DNA of 64,000 nucleotides from Thereva unica (lineage: Eukaryota > Arthropoda > Insecta > Diptera > Therevidae). The position numbers and the translations under genes are program-made. Within the stretch, counting starts at the first letter, position 1, and each line of letters begins with the position of its first letter. Shown here piece after piece: positions 35,530 to 45,479 of the stretch. Under the pieces are notes generated by a model that made no database searches, was not told where the DNA came from, and saw nothing but the letters and a program-made list of their open reading frames with translations. The stretch covers positions 91,810,070 to 91,874,069 of the forward strand of contig OX465282.1 in assembly GCA_949987705.1 (NCBI GenBank). Direction: 5' to 3'.

Positions 35530-37370
35530 TATTTTAAAACGATTTTATTAGCTGGCTTTCTTGTCTGTCTGTTTGTCCGGTACAAATCTTGTAATCGATT
35601 TTTTGAATACTTCTGGTTACCCGATCACCCTGAAATTTTGCACACAGCTTCAGCTCCGATGACAATGTAATATGGAATACTCACTACACCGTTAGATCCT
35701 TGGGGCCGTCTCAAGAGGCCGGATTACTGTTTTCTTCAAGGAACAAATTTTGCAATCGATTTTTCAAATACTTCCGGATATCCTATCATGCTGAAATTTT
35801 GCATACAGCTTTAGCTCCGATGAAAATGCAATATGGTATACTCAATATACCTTTATATCCATGGCGGCCGTCTCAGGAGGGCGGATTGAAATATTCTACA
35901 CAACACCTTCGACATGGGTATCAAATGAAAGGGTATGATAAGTAGAACACCATAAGCAATATAGTATACTCAATATATCGTTTGGTCCATGGCGGCTATC
36001 TCAAGAGGGCGGATTACCATTTTCTTCACAACCCCTCGACATGGGTATCAAATGAAAGGGTGTGATAAGTAGATCACCATAAGCAATATAGTACACTCAA
36101 TATATCGTTTGGTACATGGTGGCCATCTCAAGAGGGTGGATTACCATTTTCTTCACAACCCCTTCGAGATGGGTATCAAATTAAAGAGTATGATAAGTAG
36201 AACACCATAAGCAATATAGTATACTCAATATATCGTTTGGTCCATAGCGGCCATCTCAAGAGGGCGGATTACCATTTTCTTCACAACCCCTTCGAGATGG
36301 GTATCAAATGAAAGAGTATGATAAGTAGAACACCATATGCAATATAGTATACTCAATATATCGTTTGGTCCATAGCGGCCATCTCAAGAGGGCGGATTAC
36401 CATTTTCTTCACAACCCCTTCGAGATGGGTATCAAATGAAAGAGTATGATAAGTAGAACACCATATGCAATATAGTATACTCAATATATCGTTTGGTCCA
36501 TAACGGCCATCTCAAGAGGGTGGATTACCATTTTCTTCACAACCCCTTCGAGATGGGTATCAAATTAAAGAGTATGATAAGTAGAACACCATAAGCAATA
36601 TAGTATACTCAATATATCGTTTGGTCCATAGCGGCCATCTCAAGAGGGTGGATTACCATTTTCTTCACAACCCCTTCGAGATGGGTATCAAATTAAAGAG
36701 TATGATAAGTAGAACACCATAAGCAATATAGTATACTCAATATATCGTTTGGTCCATAGCGGTCATCTCAAGAGGGCGGATTACCATTTTCTTCACAACC
36801 CCTTCGAGATGGGTAATAAATGAAAGAGTATGATAAGTAGAACAATATAAGCAATATAGTGTATTCAATATGCCGTTTATTCCATAGCGGCCATCTCAAG
36901 AGGGCGGATTACCATTTTCTTCACAACCCCTTCGACATGGGTATCAAATGAAAGAGTATGATAAGTAGAACACCATATGCAATATAGTATACTCAATATA
37001 TCGTTTGGTCCATAACGGCCATCTCAAGAGGGCGGATTACCATTTTCCTCACAACCCCCTCGACATGGGTATCAAATGAAAGAGTATGATAAGAAGAACA
37101 CCATAAGCAATATAGTATACTCAATTTATAATTTGGTCCATGGCGGCCATCTCAAGAGGGCGGATTACCATCTTCTTTACAACTCCTTCGAGATGGGTAT
37201 CAAATGAAAGTGTGTGATAAGTAGAACACCATAAGCAATATAGAATGCTCAATATATCGTTAGGTTCATGGCGGCCATCTCAAGAGGGCGGATTACCGTT
37301 TTCTTTACAACCGCCTCGACATGGACATGAGATGAAAGGGCATCATTACTAGAATACAATAGGCTATGTT
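35530..37370 (+). repeat. Minisatellite array, unit of about 128 bp
   Basis: Units share GTATACTCAATATATCGTTT, GGTCCATAGCGGCCATCTCA, AGAGGGCGGATTACCATTTT and GATGGGTATCAAATGAAAGA. Unit starts at 35,964, 36,091, 36,219 and 36,347 give a period of 127-128 bp, and about 11 regular units run to about 37,370. The left edge (35,530-35,963) holds older, longer units with an extra TTTTGCA(C/A)ACAGCTT(C/T)AGCTCC block. The gradient from diverged edge to homogeneous centre fits unequal exchange. No ORF. Confidence 0.9.
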
Positions 37371-37842
37371 GTTGGATATATATGCCATGTACAATAAAAT
37401 AAGCTATGTGACGTAATTCAAAATTTAATATGGATACCAGTTACATAATGGAAACTAATACGGTAAATTTTTTAAAGTAAAATGAAAGATAAAAGTTTTA
37501 GATAATTACGACTGAAATTTAATTTATAGATGTTTTTATATGAAGAAAGCAGTTAAATACAATCAAAAGCCATCTAAAAGCTTTTCAGTAAAAGAGTAGT
37601 TGCGAGTACTCACGAGTGGAAATAGTAGAAAAGATCAGAAAAGAGACGCAGCTATTATTGAAATAAAAATAAAATAAATTTAGCTTACTTCTTCATTTTA
37701 ATTTTCAGGAATTTCAAAATTAAACAGATTGGTATATTATTAGTAGACTTAGGTAACAATTTTCCGCATGTATCCGTCATAATATCATCAAGATGTTAAA
37801 AATTGAGTGCAAAATGTCACACACAAGACTAAAAATCAGAAA
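37371..37842. other. AT-rich spacer
   Basis: AT-rich sequence between the minisatellite and a large hairpin; nothing recognised. Confidence 0.4.
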
Positions 37843-38330
37843 ATAATTATTTAGATAAAAAAAAACTTTTTAATATAGCACGTTTTTAATAACGAACTAA
37901 AAAGTATAAAATAATTTCTCCTAGCCCCATACAGATTTAGAACCTCAAACATATTCCTAACACCATACAGATAGTCCTGAAAATTTGTGATTGTGAATTT
38001 GTAATAGCTATGAAAATATTTGTAAGATTTTAAACGAAAAAACGTGGGGCGCATGCTATATATAATAGTAGGAGTGGAGAGTAGCTGGGTTGAGAAATCA
38101 TTCGCATCAATCATGTATGCGCCCCACATTTTTTCGTTTAAAATCTTACAAATATTTTCATAGCTATTACAAATTCACAATCACAAATTTTCAGGACTAT
38201 CTGTATGGTGTTAGGAATATGTTTGAGGTTCTAAATATGTATGGGGCTAGGAGAAATTATTTTATACTTTTTAGTTCGTTATAAAAACGTGCTATATTAA
38301 AAAGTTTTTTTATCTAAATAATTTTTATAT
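37843..38330. mobile_element. Large near-perfect hairpin (foldback element)
   Basis: Arms 37,843-38,054 and 38,117-38,330 are inverted copies, differing at only a few positions, with a spacer of about 62 bp. Shared text includes TTAGATAAAAAAA, TTTCTCCTAGCCCCATACAG, AACACCATACAGATAGTCCT and GTGGGGCGCAT. ORFs on opposite strands here encode the same peptide because of the symmetry, so they are not evidence for a gene. The high arm identity suggests recent formation or ongoing correction. Confidence 0.9.
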
Positions 38331-38795
38331 TGCCCTTCACTGCGTTCAAAAATGAACCGCTTATGGGGCGCAATAAGGCTTAGTGCACCGGGCGCAGAAA
38401 ACCAAAGCGCAGGGCCTGTACATGTATTTCCGTTACCTAAGCATACAGATTTCACGTGCTGGGGCTTTTGGCGCCTATGCAGAACTTCACTCTACCATCC
38501 TTCAAATTTCCCCCCAAAAAACTTCATCATTTTTGCAAATTTGACGCCTTCCCTGATCATCTCTTGTAGCCGTTGTAGAACCTTGCGCGCAAAAATGATA
38601 CTTCTGTTGATTTGATGGTCGTCATAAATGTCACTTATCAAAGTTTCCCTGCCTGGTACTACCTTCCAAAGGGTAGCCGGCAGCTCAATTTCATGATTGA
38701 AATTAATCTCATAACATTTTTCAACTCCTATAATAAGGAGAATAGTACTGAAAGTTTGTTTTAAATGAAGGTTTTCAATCTGTCTTCAAGTGACT
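38331..38795. other. Unassigned sequence
   Basis: No recognisable feature. The 87-codon ORF at 38,352 has no known motif. Confidence 0.35.
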
Positions 38796-39030
38796 GATCC
38801 TTTAAAACCGGCCCAACACATCGGCCCAACAAAAGCCAACAAATGGGATTCGTTGACATTCGTTGGTTCTGAATAAACCAGTTAGCAGGTTTAGCGAAGG
38901 CCAACAAAGGTTCGTTAATGCTCGCTTGCAACCCATAGCATGGTGGAAACAGCCTACGAATGTGCGGTAGCCTACGCCGAATGTCGTGCGTTGGTCTTCG
39001 TTGGGCCGGTGTGTACGCGGCTTTAGACAC
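38796..39030. mobile_element. Candidate short MITE
   Basis: CGGCCCAACAAAAGCCAAC near the left and GTTGGTCTTCGTTGGGCCG near the right are inverted. TTTAA lies outside the left and CTTTAGA outside the right. Interior copies of GCCAAC and CGTTGG occur. Borders are only approximate. Confidence 0.5.
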
Positions 39031-39082
39031 GCCTTAACATCATCGGTATCTTAAACATAGAATGAGCTCCTTTTCTTATGGG

Positions 39083-39570
39083 AGTCTTCTTCTTCTTTTA
39101 CGGCTCTACAACCGGGATCCGGTCCTGGCCTCTCGCAATTGTTCTCTCCACCGGTCCTGATTCTGAGCCGATGTCATCCAGTGTGGCATCCCTAAGCTCT
39201 GAGAGTCCTGGTCTACGCCATCCTTCCAGCGATGGTTGGGTCTCCCTCGCTGTCGCACCCCATAGGCCTTACCGCACAGAACTTTCCGAGCAGGCTCATC
39301 TTCACTCATACGAGCTAGATGCTCTGCCCACCGGAGCCTACCGAGCTTTATTTTCTTCACAACATCTATTTCGTGATAGCGCTCGTAGATCTCGTCATTG
39401 TAGAGTCTCCGGAAGCGTCCTTCCTCACATACGGGGCCAACAATCCTCCGAAGTATTTTCCTCCCGAACACGGCGAGAAAGAGGTTTGAGTGCTTTTTGC
39501 TAAGCACCCACGTTTCGGATGCATATTTGAGAACCGGTGAGACCATCGTCTTATATAGGAAAAGTTTAGA
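39083..39570 (-). pseudogene. RTE LINE, piece 3 (RT C-terminus and 3' tail)
   Basis: The minus strand reads KLFLYKTMVSPVLKYASETW, VLSKKHSNLFLAVFGRKILR, RLRWAEHLARM and QRGRPNHRWKDGV, ending at 39,106 and then in GAA repeats. This is the C-terminal region after the RT core of an RTE-family LINE. Together with 40,105-40,313 and 48,379-48,765 it forms one interrupted copy. The family is distinct from the RTE at 14.5-16.8 kb. Confidence 0.85.
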
Positions 39571-40104
39571 CGTTATAGTGAAATGGGGTCGGACTAATTT
39601 TTGCCGTCTTCCCTCATTTCATAGCAATATATAAGGGATATATATTGCCAATAAAAACTATTACTTCACACATTTTTATTTTATGTTATTCTTTTATTTA
39701 ATATATTTATTTAATATTTATTTATTATTATATTTAATAGTTTAAAATTTTTATATTTTTTTATTATGTCACGTTAAATAATTACATAACGGTTTTTATT
39801 AACTTATTATAGGAGACTTCCTTTTTGAATAAGCTCCTAACTAATACTCTTATAAATATCCAAAATAATTTTTAATATCACAATATTTGTGTGGCTATGT
39901 TTTTAAAATTGATTCTGTGTACAGTGTATACATACGTGATATGACAATCCAATTCCCCAAGTGTATTTCATAGTAGTAGTGAGAATCCAAATTGTGACGT
40001 AACCAAAAACACTGTACTTAAAATTATTAGAACAGAAACTGAATGGATACTTGAATAAAACTTATTACAACGAAAAACGTATATACAAGTAGCGACTGCT
40101 ACAA
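39571..40104. other. AT-rich insertion within the RTE LINE
   Basis: About 530 bp of very AT-rich DNA separates two contiguous parts of the LINE ORF (KLFKSKHLTIV and TSKLFLYKTM on the minus strand). I could not find terminal repeats or a clear target duplication, so the nature of the insert is unknown. Confidence 0.6.
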
Positions 40105-40313
40105 TAGTTAGATGCTTGGATTTAAAGAGCTTTGACAGACTATAGTAGGCTTTGTTGGCTTTTAGCAGTCGTGCGCGTATTTCTGGTTCCATGCTATTGT
40201 CGGCTGGTACTTTTGGCCCAAGGTAGATAAAAGATTTTACCACGTCAAACTCGTGTTCCTCTACCTTGATTGTGGGACCAATGTTAGGTATTCTTGTAGA
40301 CGAGGCCACCATG
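40105..40313 (-). pseudogene. RTE LINE, piece 2 (RT thumb region)
   Basis: Minus strand: MVASSTRIPNIGPTIKVEEH, then EFDVVKSFIYLG and IRARLLKANKAYYSLSKLFK. It is continuous in sense with piece 1 (ending INESKMKY) once the MITE with its TA duplication is ignored, and with piece 3 after the AT-rich insert. Confidence 0.85.
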
Positions 40314-40402
40314 TATAGATTTTTTCAAACGTCGCACAGTGGTCTGAAATCCCCAAAACCTGGACAAAATTAATTTACTACCGTAAGAAAAATTATTTTT
40401 TT

Positions 40403-40890
40403 ATGAAAATCGGTATAGGGGGGTTTTCGGGGTCGCTGAGCAAGAATCCGTTATCAGATTTTCAAAAAACAAAATGGCGGATTCAATATGGCGACCAACT
40501 TTATGAAAAATTAAGCAAATTTGCTAAAAATCGGTATATGGGGGTTTTCGGGGTCGCTGAGCAAGAATCCGTTATCAGATTTTCAAAAAACAAAATGGCG
40601 GATTCAATATGGCGACCAATTTTATGAAAAATTAAGCAAATTTGCTAAAAATCGGTATATGGGGGTTTTCGGGGTCGCTGAGCAAGAATCCGCTATCAGA
40701 TTTTCAAAAATCAAAATGGCGGATTCAATATGGCGACCAGCTTTATAAAAAATTAAGCAAGTTTGATAAAAATCGGTGTATAAGGGTTTTCGGGGTCGCT
40801 GAGCAAGAATCCGTTATCAGATTTTCAAAAAACAAAATCGCGCATTCAATATGGCGACAAACTTTGTTAATAATTAATCGAATTTAATAC
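40403..40890 (+). repeat. 121-bp tandem repeat inside the Transib-like element
   Basis: Four copies of a unit containing TTTTCGGGGTCGCTGAGCAA, CAGATTTTCAAAA and GGATTCAATATGGCGACCA start at 40,424, 40,545, 40,666 and 40,787 (period 121). 121 is not a multiple of 3, so the frame changes from copy to copy. The overlapping ORFs with similar peptides (GVAEQESVIRFSKNK, FSGSLSKNPLSDFQK) are an artefact of repetition rather than a gene. A related inverted scrap (AGCGACCCCAAAAACG) lies near 41,804. Confidence 0.9.
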
Positions 40891-40976
40891 AAATCTATAA
40901 TAAGGGGGTTTTGTGCTTGCTCATTATTAAAAAAGTTAAATTAGAGCATAAGAAACACTTAATTTATTTTTAAAAA

Positions 40977-41330
40977 TTAAACAAATTCGCCTACATCACT
41001 ATTGTCTTCTGATTGTGAATCAAAGCTTTCACTACATTTAATGTTTGGCACACTTATTAATTCCATCGCTTTTGGTGACAGAGATCGTAATTTACGCTTT
41101 GGAAGTTTGCGCAAACTATTAATAAAAGGATCTGATGTCTCTAAAAGCCTAGATAAGACATCTTCCATGTTTTCTACTCTACCGCATTTTCTCGCAAATT
41201 GTAGCCTGTACCTTTTCACGTTTTTATTGCACGCTTCTTGGGCCTCTTCCGACATTTGGCCAATTGGAAGCTCAAGTGCATCGGAAATGCGAGCGCCGTG
41301 AATTAAAATTTTGTGCACAGTAGTAGACAT
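40977..41330 (-). pseudogene. RAG1-like/Transib transposase C-terminal fragment
   Basis: A 117-residue minus-strand frame begins STTVHKILIHGARISD and continues LPIGQMSEEAQEACNK, NVKRYRLQFARKCGR, ENMEDVLSRLLETSDPF and INSLRKLPKRK. Its spacing follows the end of the RAG1 core: an H-K-x-L-x-H block, IGxxxSE, a NK pair, RxxRxxxAR and MEDVL. The Glu cluster at residues 28-32 sits where RAG1 and Transib carry the third catalytic acidic residue. The upstream part holding the two catalytic Asp residues is missing, and an in-frame stop lies just upstream, so no active enzyme is made. The C-terminus is acidic (SQSEDNSDVGEFV). Confidence 0.75.
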
Positions 41331-43257
41331 AGACCCCCTTAAGAGTTGAAAAAATTAATTGTTTGCTGATAATACCTTTTGAACCAAATTTCAAACAAAA
41401 AGCAAAAAAAAATCTTTTTTATATAAAGTTGTTTTTATTCTAGTAGGGGTAGTTTTAACCCCTTAAGGGTTGAAAATAATTTATTTTTGCCTGACAGTAC
41501 GCCCACAATCGAATTTGAAGCATAAACTTGAAAAAAAAAAAATTTGTTTATAATTTTTGCCATTTTTCGCCAATTTAGGGGTACTTTCAACCCTTAAAGA
41601 CTACCCCTTATCATAAAGTCCGCCTTAATTTAGTACAAATCAACCACCTTCGCAAATAAATATTAAAAAAAGTGCATTTCATCGCATTAGTTTTCGTTAT
41701 TACTGAAATAATCGCGAAAAGCCCTAAAAAGGTGTGCTTTTTGCATTTTTAGGGGTGACGCCCTAATTTGAGGACCGCGGGACCTCGATTTTCGTGATCA
41801 GCGACCCCAAAAACGTTTAGGGTTCGATTTTCTTAATGGTGTTATTTTGGAACACCATAACGCGCGTTTTGTATGGACTAGAATAGGACGCTCAAAACTA
41901 GCAAATATGTAGTATATCGTGAATAGAATGACATGGAGCAAGCAGGAGCAGCTGATTTTTTTATATGTTTTGCAGAGATGATTAATAAACAATCACACGC
42001 GTATTTCATAGTGGAAGTCGGTGGAAGTTTGTACTTAGCCATCAATTTATAAGCCGAATCGTTATTCAAATCACCACAATTTACTACATATTTGATCGCA
42101 AATAAACAATACAATTATTTATTTATGTTCATTTCATTAACACAGTATAATTGTACTTACTCTCTGGAGAAGAATCCATTTTACACAATAGAAAATGGGT
42201 TAACGTATTACTATTTACACGCAAAAACGTAACACGTGCTTTTGCTCGGAAAGAAGGCGCTGCGTTTGGCGTGTTCGCGGCTCACTTTCCAAATGGAATA
42301 CAAAAGAGAATTTGAACATCTGCCTCTTGCCAAGGGCCTTGAAATACTCCAGGGGGGTCACTATACCTAACCCACGCGAAAAAAGTACCTAAATAAAAAC
42401 TTTCGTTTTGGTACTTTTGTCCAGGTTTTGGGGATTTCAGACCACTGTGCGTCGTGGCATTACGCGCATCTACCCCAGCTAAGCTCTTAAAAATGTTTAA
42501 AAGCTCGGACCAAGCTTTATTTAGCTCCTCCCATCAAATCACTTGCTGCCATTTAATCAGTCGCGACTGCGTATTGCTACAGGGAGGTGTATTTTTCTGG
42601 GGCTGCAATGATTATTTAAAAAAATTACAAATTATGAATGAAAAACGTCCCTCTTTATATATTTTTTTATTTTAAGGTTTTTGTATTTTACACATTTGCT
42701 ACAGAAATACTTTGTAGCATTTCTACTAAGGAAATACGAAATTTCTGTTTTTATCACTTTGATTACTGGGAGTCAATTCTGGTTCGGTGCAGTGAAGTCG
42801 TGAAAAAAAGTTTACACTTGACGTTTTACACACCTTTTTTCACATTATCACTGCACTCAACCTGAAAAAGCGATTCTCGTTGCATTCGTGTAAACTTAAT
42901 GCTGAATAAATAGGCTAGTGCAAATACGATTGAACTTGGGAATTTGTGTCTCAGGCTCTGAATTATTTTTTTTTCTTTTGTTTTTGGTTCTGTAATATTG
43001 GTTTCTAAAGTATCGATATAATTTTTATATATAGTAAATAAGTAATTTATGTATAATATAAAATTATTGGCTTAGTTGTTATAATTAAAAATATTAATTT
43101 ATCTAAAATCTTAGGCAGTTACAGCCCTCACGCACAAACATTTGTTTATGTGATGGGCTTAGCTTAGTTTTGTTTTAAGATACATTTTATAATTTGTGAT
43201 TTTTTATTAAGCTGCAATAAAAACAAAAAAAAAACGATTTAAATGCTTCAAAACAAA

Positions 43258-44049
43258 AAAAAATTAATAGCAGGCAAGGCTCAGCAGTTAAATGTGGTCA
43301 AGGCTATAACTAAGAGAGAAAAAAAACTTTTAAACACGAAAAAAGGGGAAATCTTAAAATGGGGATGCTATTTAGGGGTTGAAAACGGTTTTTTGTGATT
43401 TGCGGTGAAACATGACCTCCTAGTGGAAAACGCTTCATGCAAAAGTTGTAGATAATAAAAAAATCTATAACTTTTGTATATAACATATTCTATAAGAAAA
43501 TGGCGGAAAACCGATTTTTCAGTTTTTAATTTTTTTCTCACGTAAAATTAATTCAATTTAAATGAAAATTTGTAAGAATATACCTTGTATTGAGTTAAAT
43601 AAGCATGATTTTTTCTTGGTTTGAAAAACGAATGGTTTCCTAGATATTGACATTTTTCGAAAAAAATACCCTAATTTTGCAAGAACAACTTTATTGGTGT
43701 TTTTTCGGATTTCGATGTTCAAATAAGTGTTCAATTAACCGTTGAAATGTCTACTTTCAAATGGTCTATATATGTTAATACTTTATTCTTCATTAAACTG
43801 CTTAAAATTAAGAAAAACCGAAAAAGGACTTTTCGGATCACGAATTTTTCAATTTTACAACTTTTTTAAAATTTTGAATTATTTCCGTTAATGACGATTA
43901 AATTTTAATGACAGAACTTATTTTCATATAATATTACTTAAATTAAATAAAGTTAATTACAGAAAGTTGCACACACCATCCGCAACATTTTAAATAAATA
44001 AAAAATAAAAAAAAATATGTAGGTACGTATAAATTTTGTTTCACTTGAA
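43258..44049 (+). repeat. Left arm of the long inverted repeat
   Basis: From ATTAATAGCAGGCAAGGCTC through GGTTGAAAACGG, GGCGGAAAACCGATTTTTCA, GATCACGAATTTTTC and GCAACATTTTAAATAAATAA to GTTTCACTTGA, this is the inverse of 45,480-46,720 with few differences. The left 330 bp between the outer end and this arm have no partner on the right. Confidence 0.85.
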
Positions 44050-44085
44050 AAAATAAAAACAATTTAATTCAAACTATATCAGATA

Positions 44086-45114
44086 AGCTACAATCCGACG
44101 GTTTTTTATGTAAGCAAACTCCTGAAGACGCCGACGTAATGATTGTTAATACCGCAATTGAACTGGCAAAAAATGATGATAAAACAGTCGTTATCGTAGG
44201 TCAAGATATTGATTTATTAGTACTTTTGCATCAACTAAATTCAAATGGGCTACGTATTTTTTTCCACAAACCAGGCTCAAGCAACGAAAAAGATTCATTT
44301 TATACATACATCAAATTGTTTCAAACATGAATCGTACACACATATAATAGCATTTCTTCACTGTTTTTCGGGTTGCGACACAACTTCCGGTTTTGCTGGA
44401 AAAGGAAAAAAAAACAATAGTGAAATCATTATTGAGCAACAAAAATTTATCAAGCTTAGCCAGTATTTTTTATAAAAAAGATGCAGACCAAATCTCTATT
44501 GCGAAAAATGGATCTCAATAGCTGGTATTTACAAAAGTAAAAGAAGGGATACATCATTAAATCAATTACGATTTCAGCTTTACCAGCAGGCAACTCAGAA
44601 ATCAACTTTTAAGTTAGAAAAACTTCCCCCCACTGAAGAAGCTGCTGCACAACACTCCTACAGAGCTTATTACCAATTGCAAACTTGGGTTAGTTATTTG
44701 GACGACGAGTCTGATAATAAGAAAGCAAAGCAGTGGGGGTGGAATGAACATTTAGGTAGGCTCGTGCCTAAATTCATTTCAGACAGTGCCGAGTTGATTC
44801 CCCAGAAATTATTGAAATGCATAAGTTGCATCTGTGAAAGTGGTTGTAATTCGCAAAGATGTGGTTGTCGAAAACATGGCTTAAAATGCAGTAATTTATG
44901 CATTAAATGTCATGAAAATTGTTCAAATAGAGACAACGAAGTATTTGAACAAGTAAGTGATTCAGACGAGCTTATTGATGAAGAACCAGCAAAGAGTCTT
45001 GATATCGAAAATGAAGACATCGATGACATCGATAATTTTGAAGAGCCTACCCAATTTGAAATTTCGATCGATGAAAAAGAAAATCCGCAATGTAAAAAAC
45101 CTAAATTTAATTAA
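44086..45114 (+). pseudogene. XPG/PIN-like nuclease plus CXC-like Cys-rich protein, decayed
   Basis: The first frame (44,086-44,330) reads EDADVMIVNTAIELAKNDDK and VVIVGQDIDLLVLL. This resembles the acidic metal-binding strands of PIN/XPG nucleases (ExD ... DxD). After a frameshift, AFLHCFSGCDTTSGFAGKGK recalls the XPG-I GCD motif. A gap with stops follows. A third frame then carries LEKLPPTEEAAAQHSYRAYY and QTWVSYLDDE, and a cysteine-rich block CISCICESGCNSQRCGCRKH, GLKCSNLCIKCHENC, with ten Cys spaced like a CXC/tesmin motif. It ends in an acidic tail at 45,114. The family is widespread and repetitive in arthropods and cnidarians. At least two frameshifts or stops make this copy non-functional. 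Its role is unknown. Confidence 0.65.
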
Positions 45115-45479
45115 AATAATTAATTGTTCAATTTGTTAGTTTTATAAATGTGAAAAAACTATATGTGTTACTCATATGTACTTAACAATTATAATGATCG
45201 TGCAAAAATTTGTAATAAAAGTAGAATCATAAGAGTTACCGACAGTGTTGAATGCTAGGAAAAAATACTACCATAGATTTTCACCTTGTTATTTTACGAC
45301 GAGAGCAGATTCTAGTCGATAAACATTTTTGTTATTTAGATTTCAAACTTAATCACCACGTGCTCTTCTACAAGCCAGCATCACAAATCTTGGCCCGTAC
45401 TAGTAGAGTGCGTTTAAGTGGTGTCTGCCAGTCTTGAAATCGCCCACCCAAGGCGGGTAATTGGGTTTGGGCGGGTAAT

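Larger units (their letters stand above)
40335..42449 (-). mobile_element. Transib-like DNA transposon with RSS-like ends, non-autonomous
   Basis: Both ends are identical over 35 bp: CACAGTG, then GTCTGAAATCCCCAAAACCT, GG and ACAAAA. A 5-bp direct repeat CGTCG flanks it (40,330-40,334; 42,450-42,454), and the undisturbed MITE copy at 32.1 kb has the same junction once (ACGTCGTGAC on the opposite strand). GC-rich 5-bp duplications and CAC-initiated ends are hallmarks of the Transib superfamily, whose transposase is the relative of RAG1. The heptamer equals the consensus V(D)J signal heptamer. At 2115 bp it is shorter than autonomous Transibs (about 3 kb). It retains only a C-terminal transposase piece (40,977-41,330, minus) and has a 121-bp tandem array near the left end. 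Confidence 0.85.

Noticed and set aside
37851..38284. Two opposite-strand ORFs with the same peptide
   Set aside because: Explained by the perfect symmetry of the hairpin.
34846..38420. hAT element from the CAGGGGTGGCGC end at 34,846 to a partner near 38.4 kb
   Set aside because: No inverted partner of that end could be found; G/C-rich text near 38,370 is not its complement.
40403..40887. Three similar 74-81 residue ORFs
   Set aside because: They are frame-shifted readings of a 121-bp tandem repeat, not a gene family.
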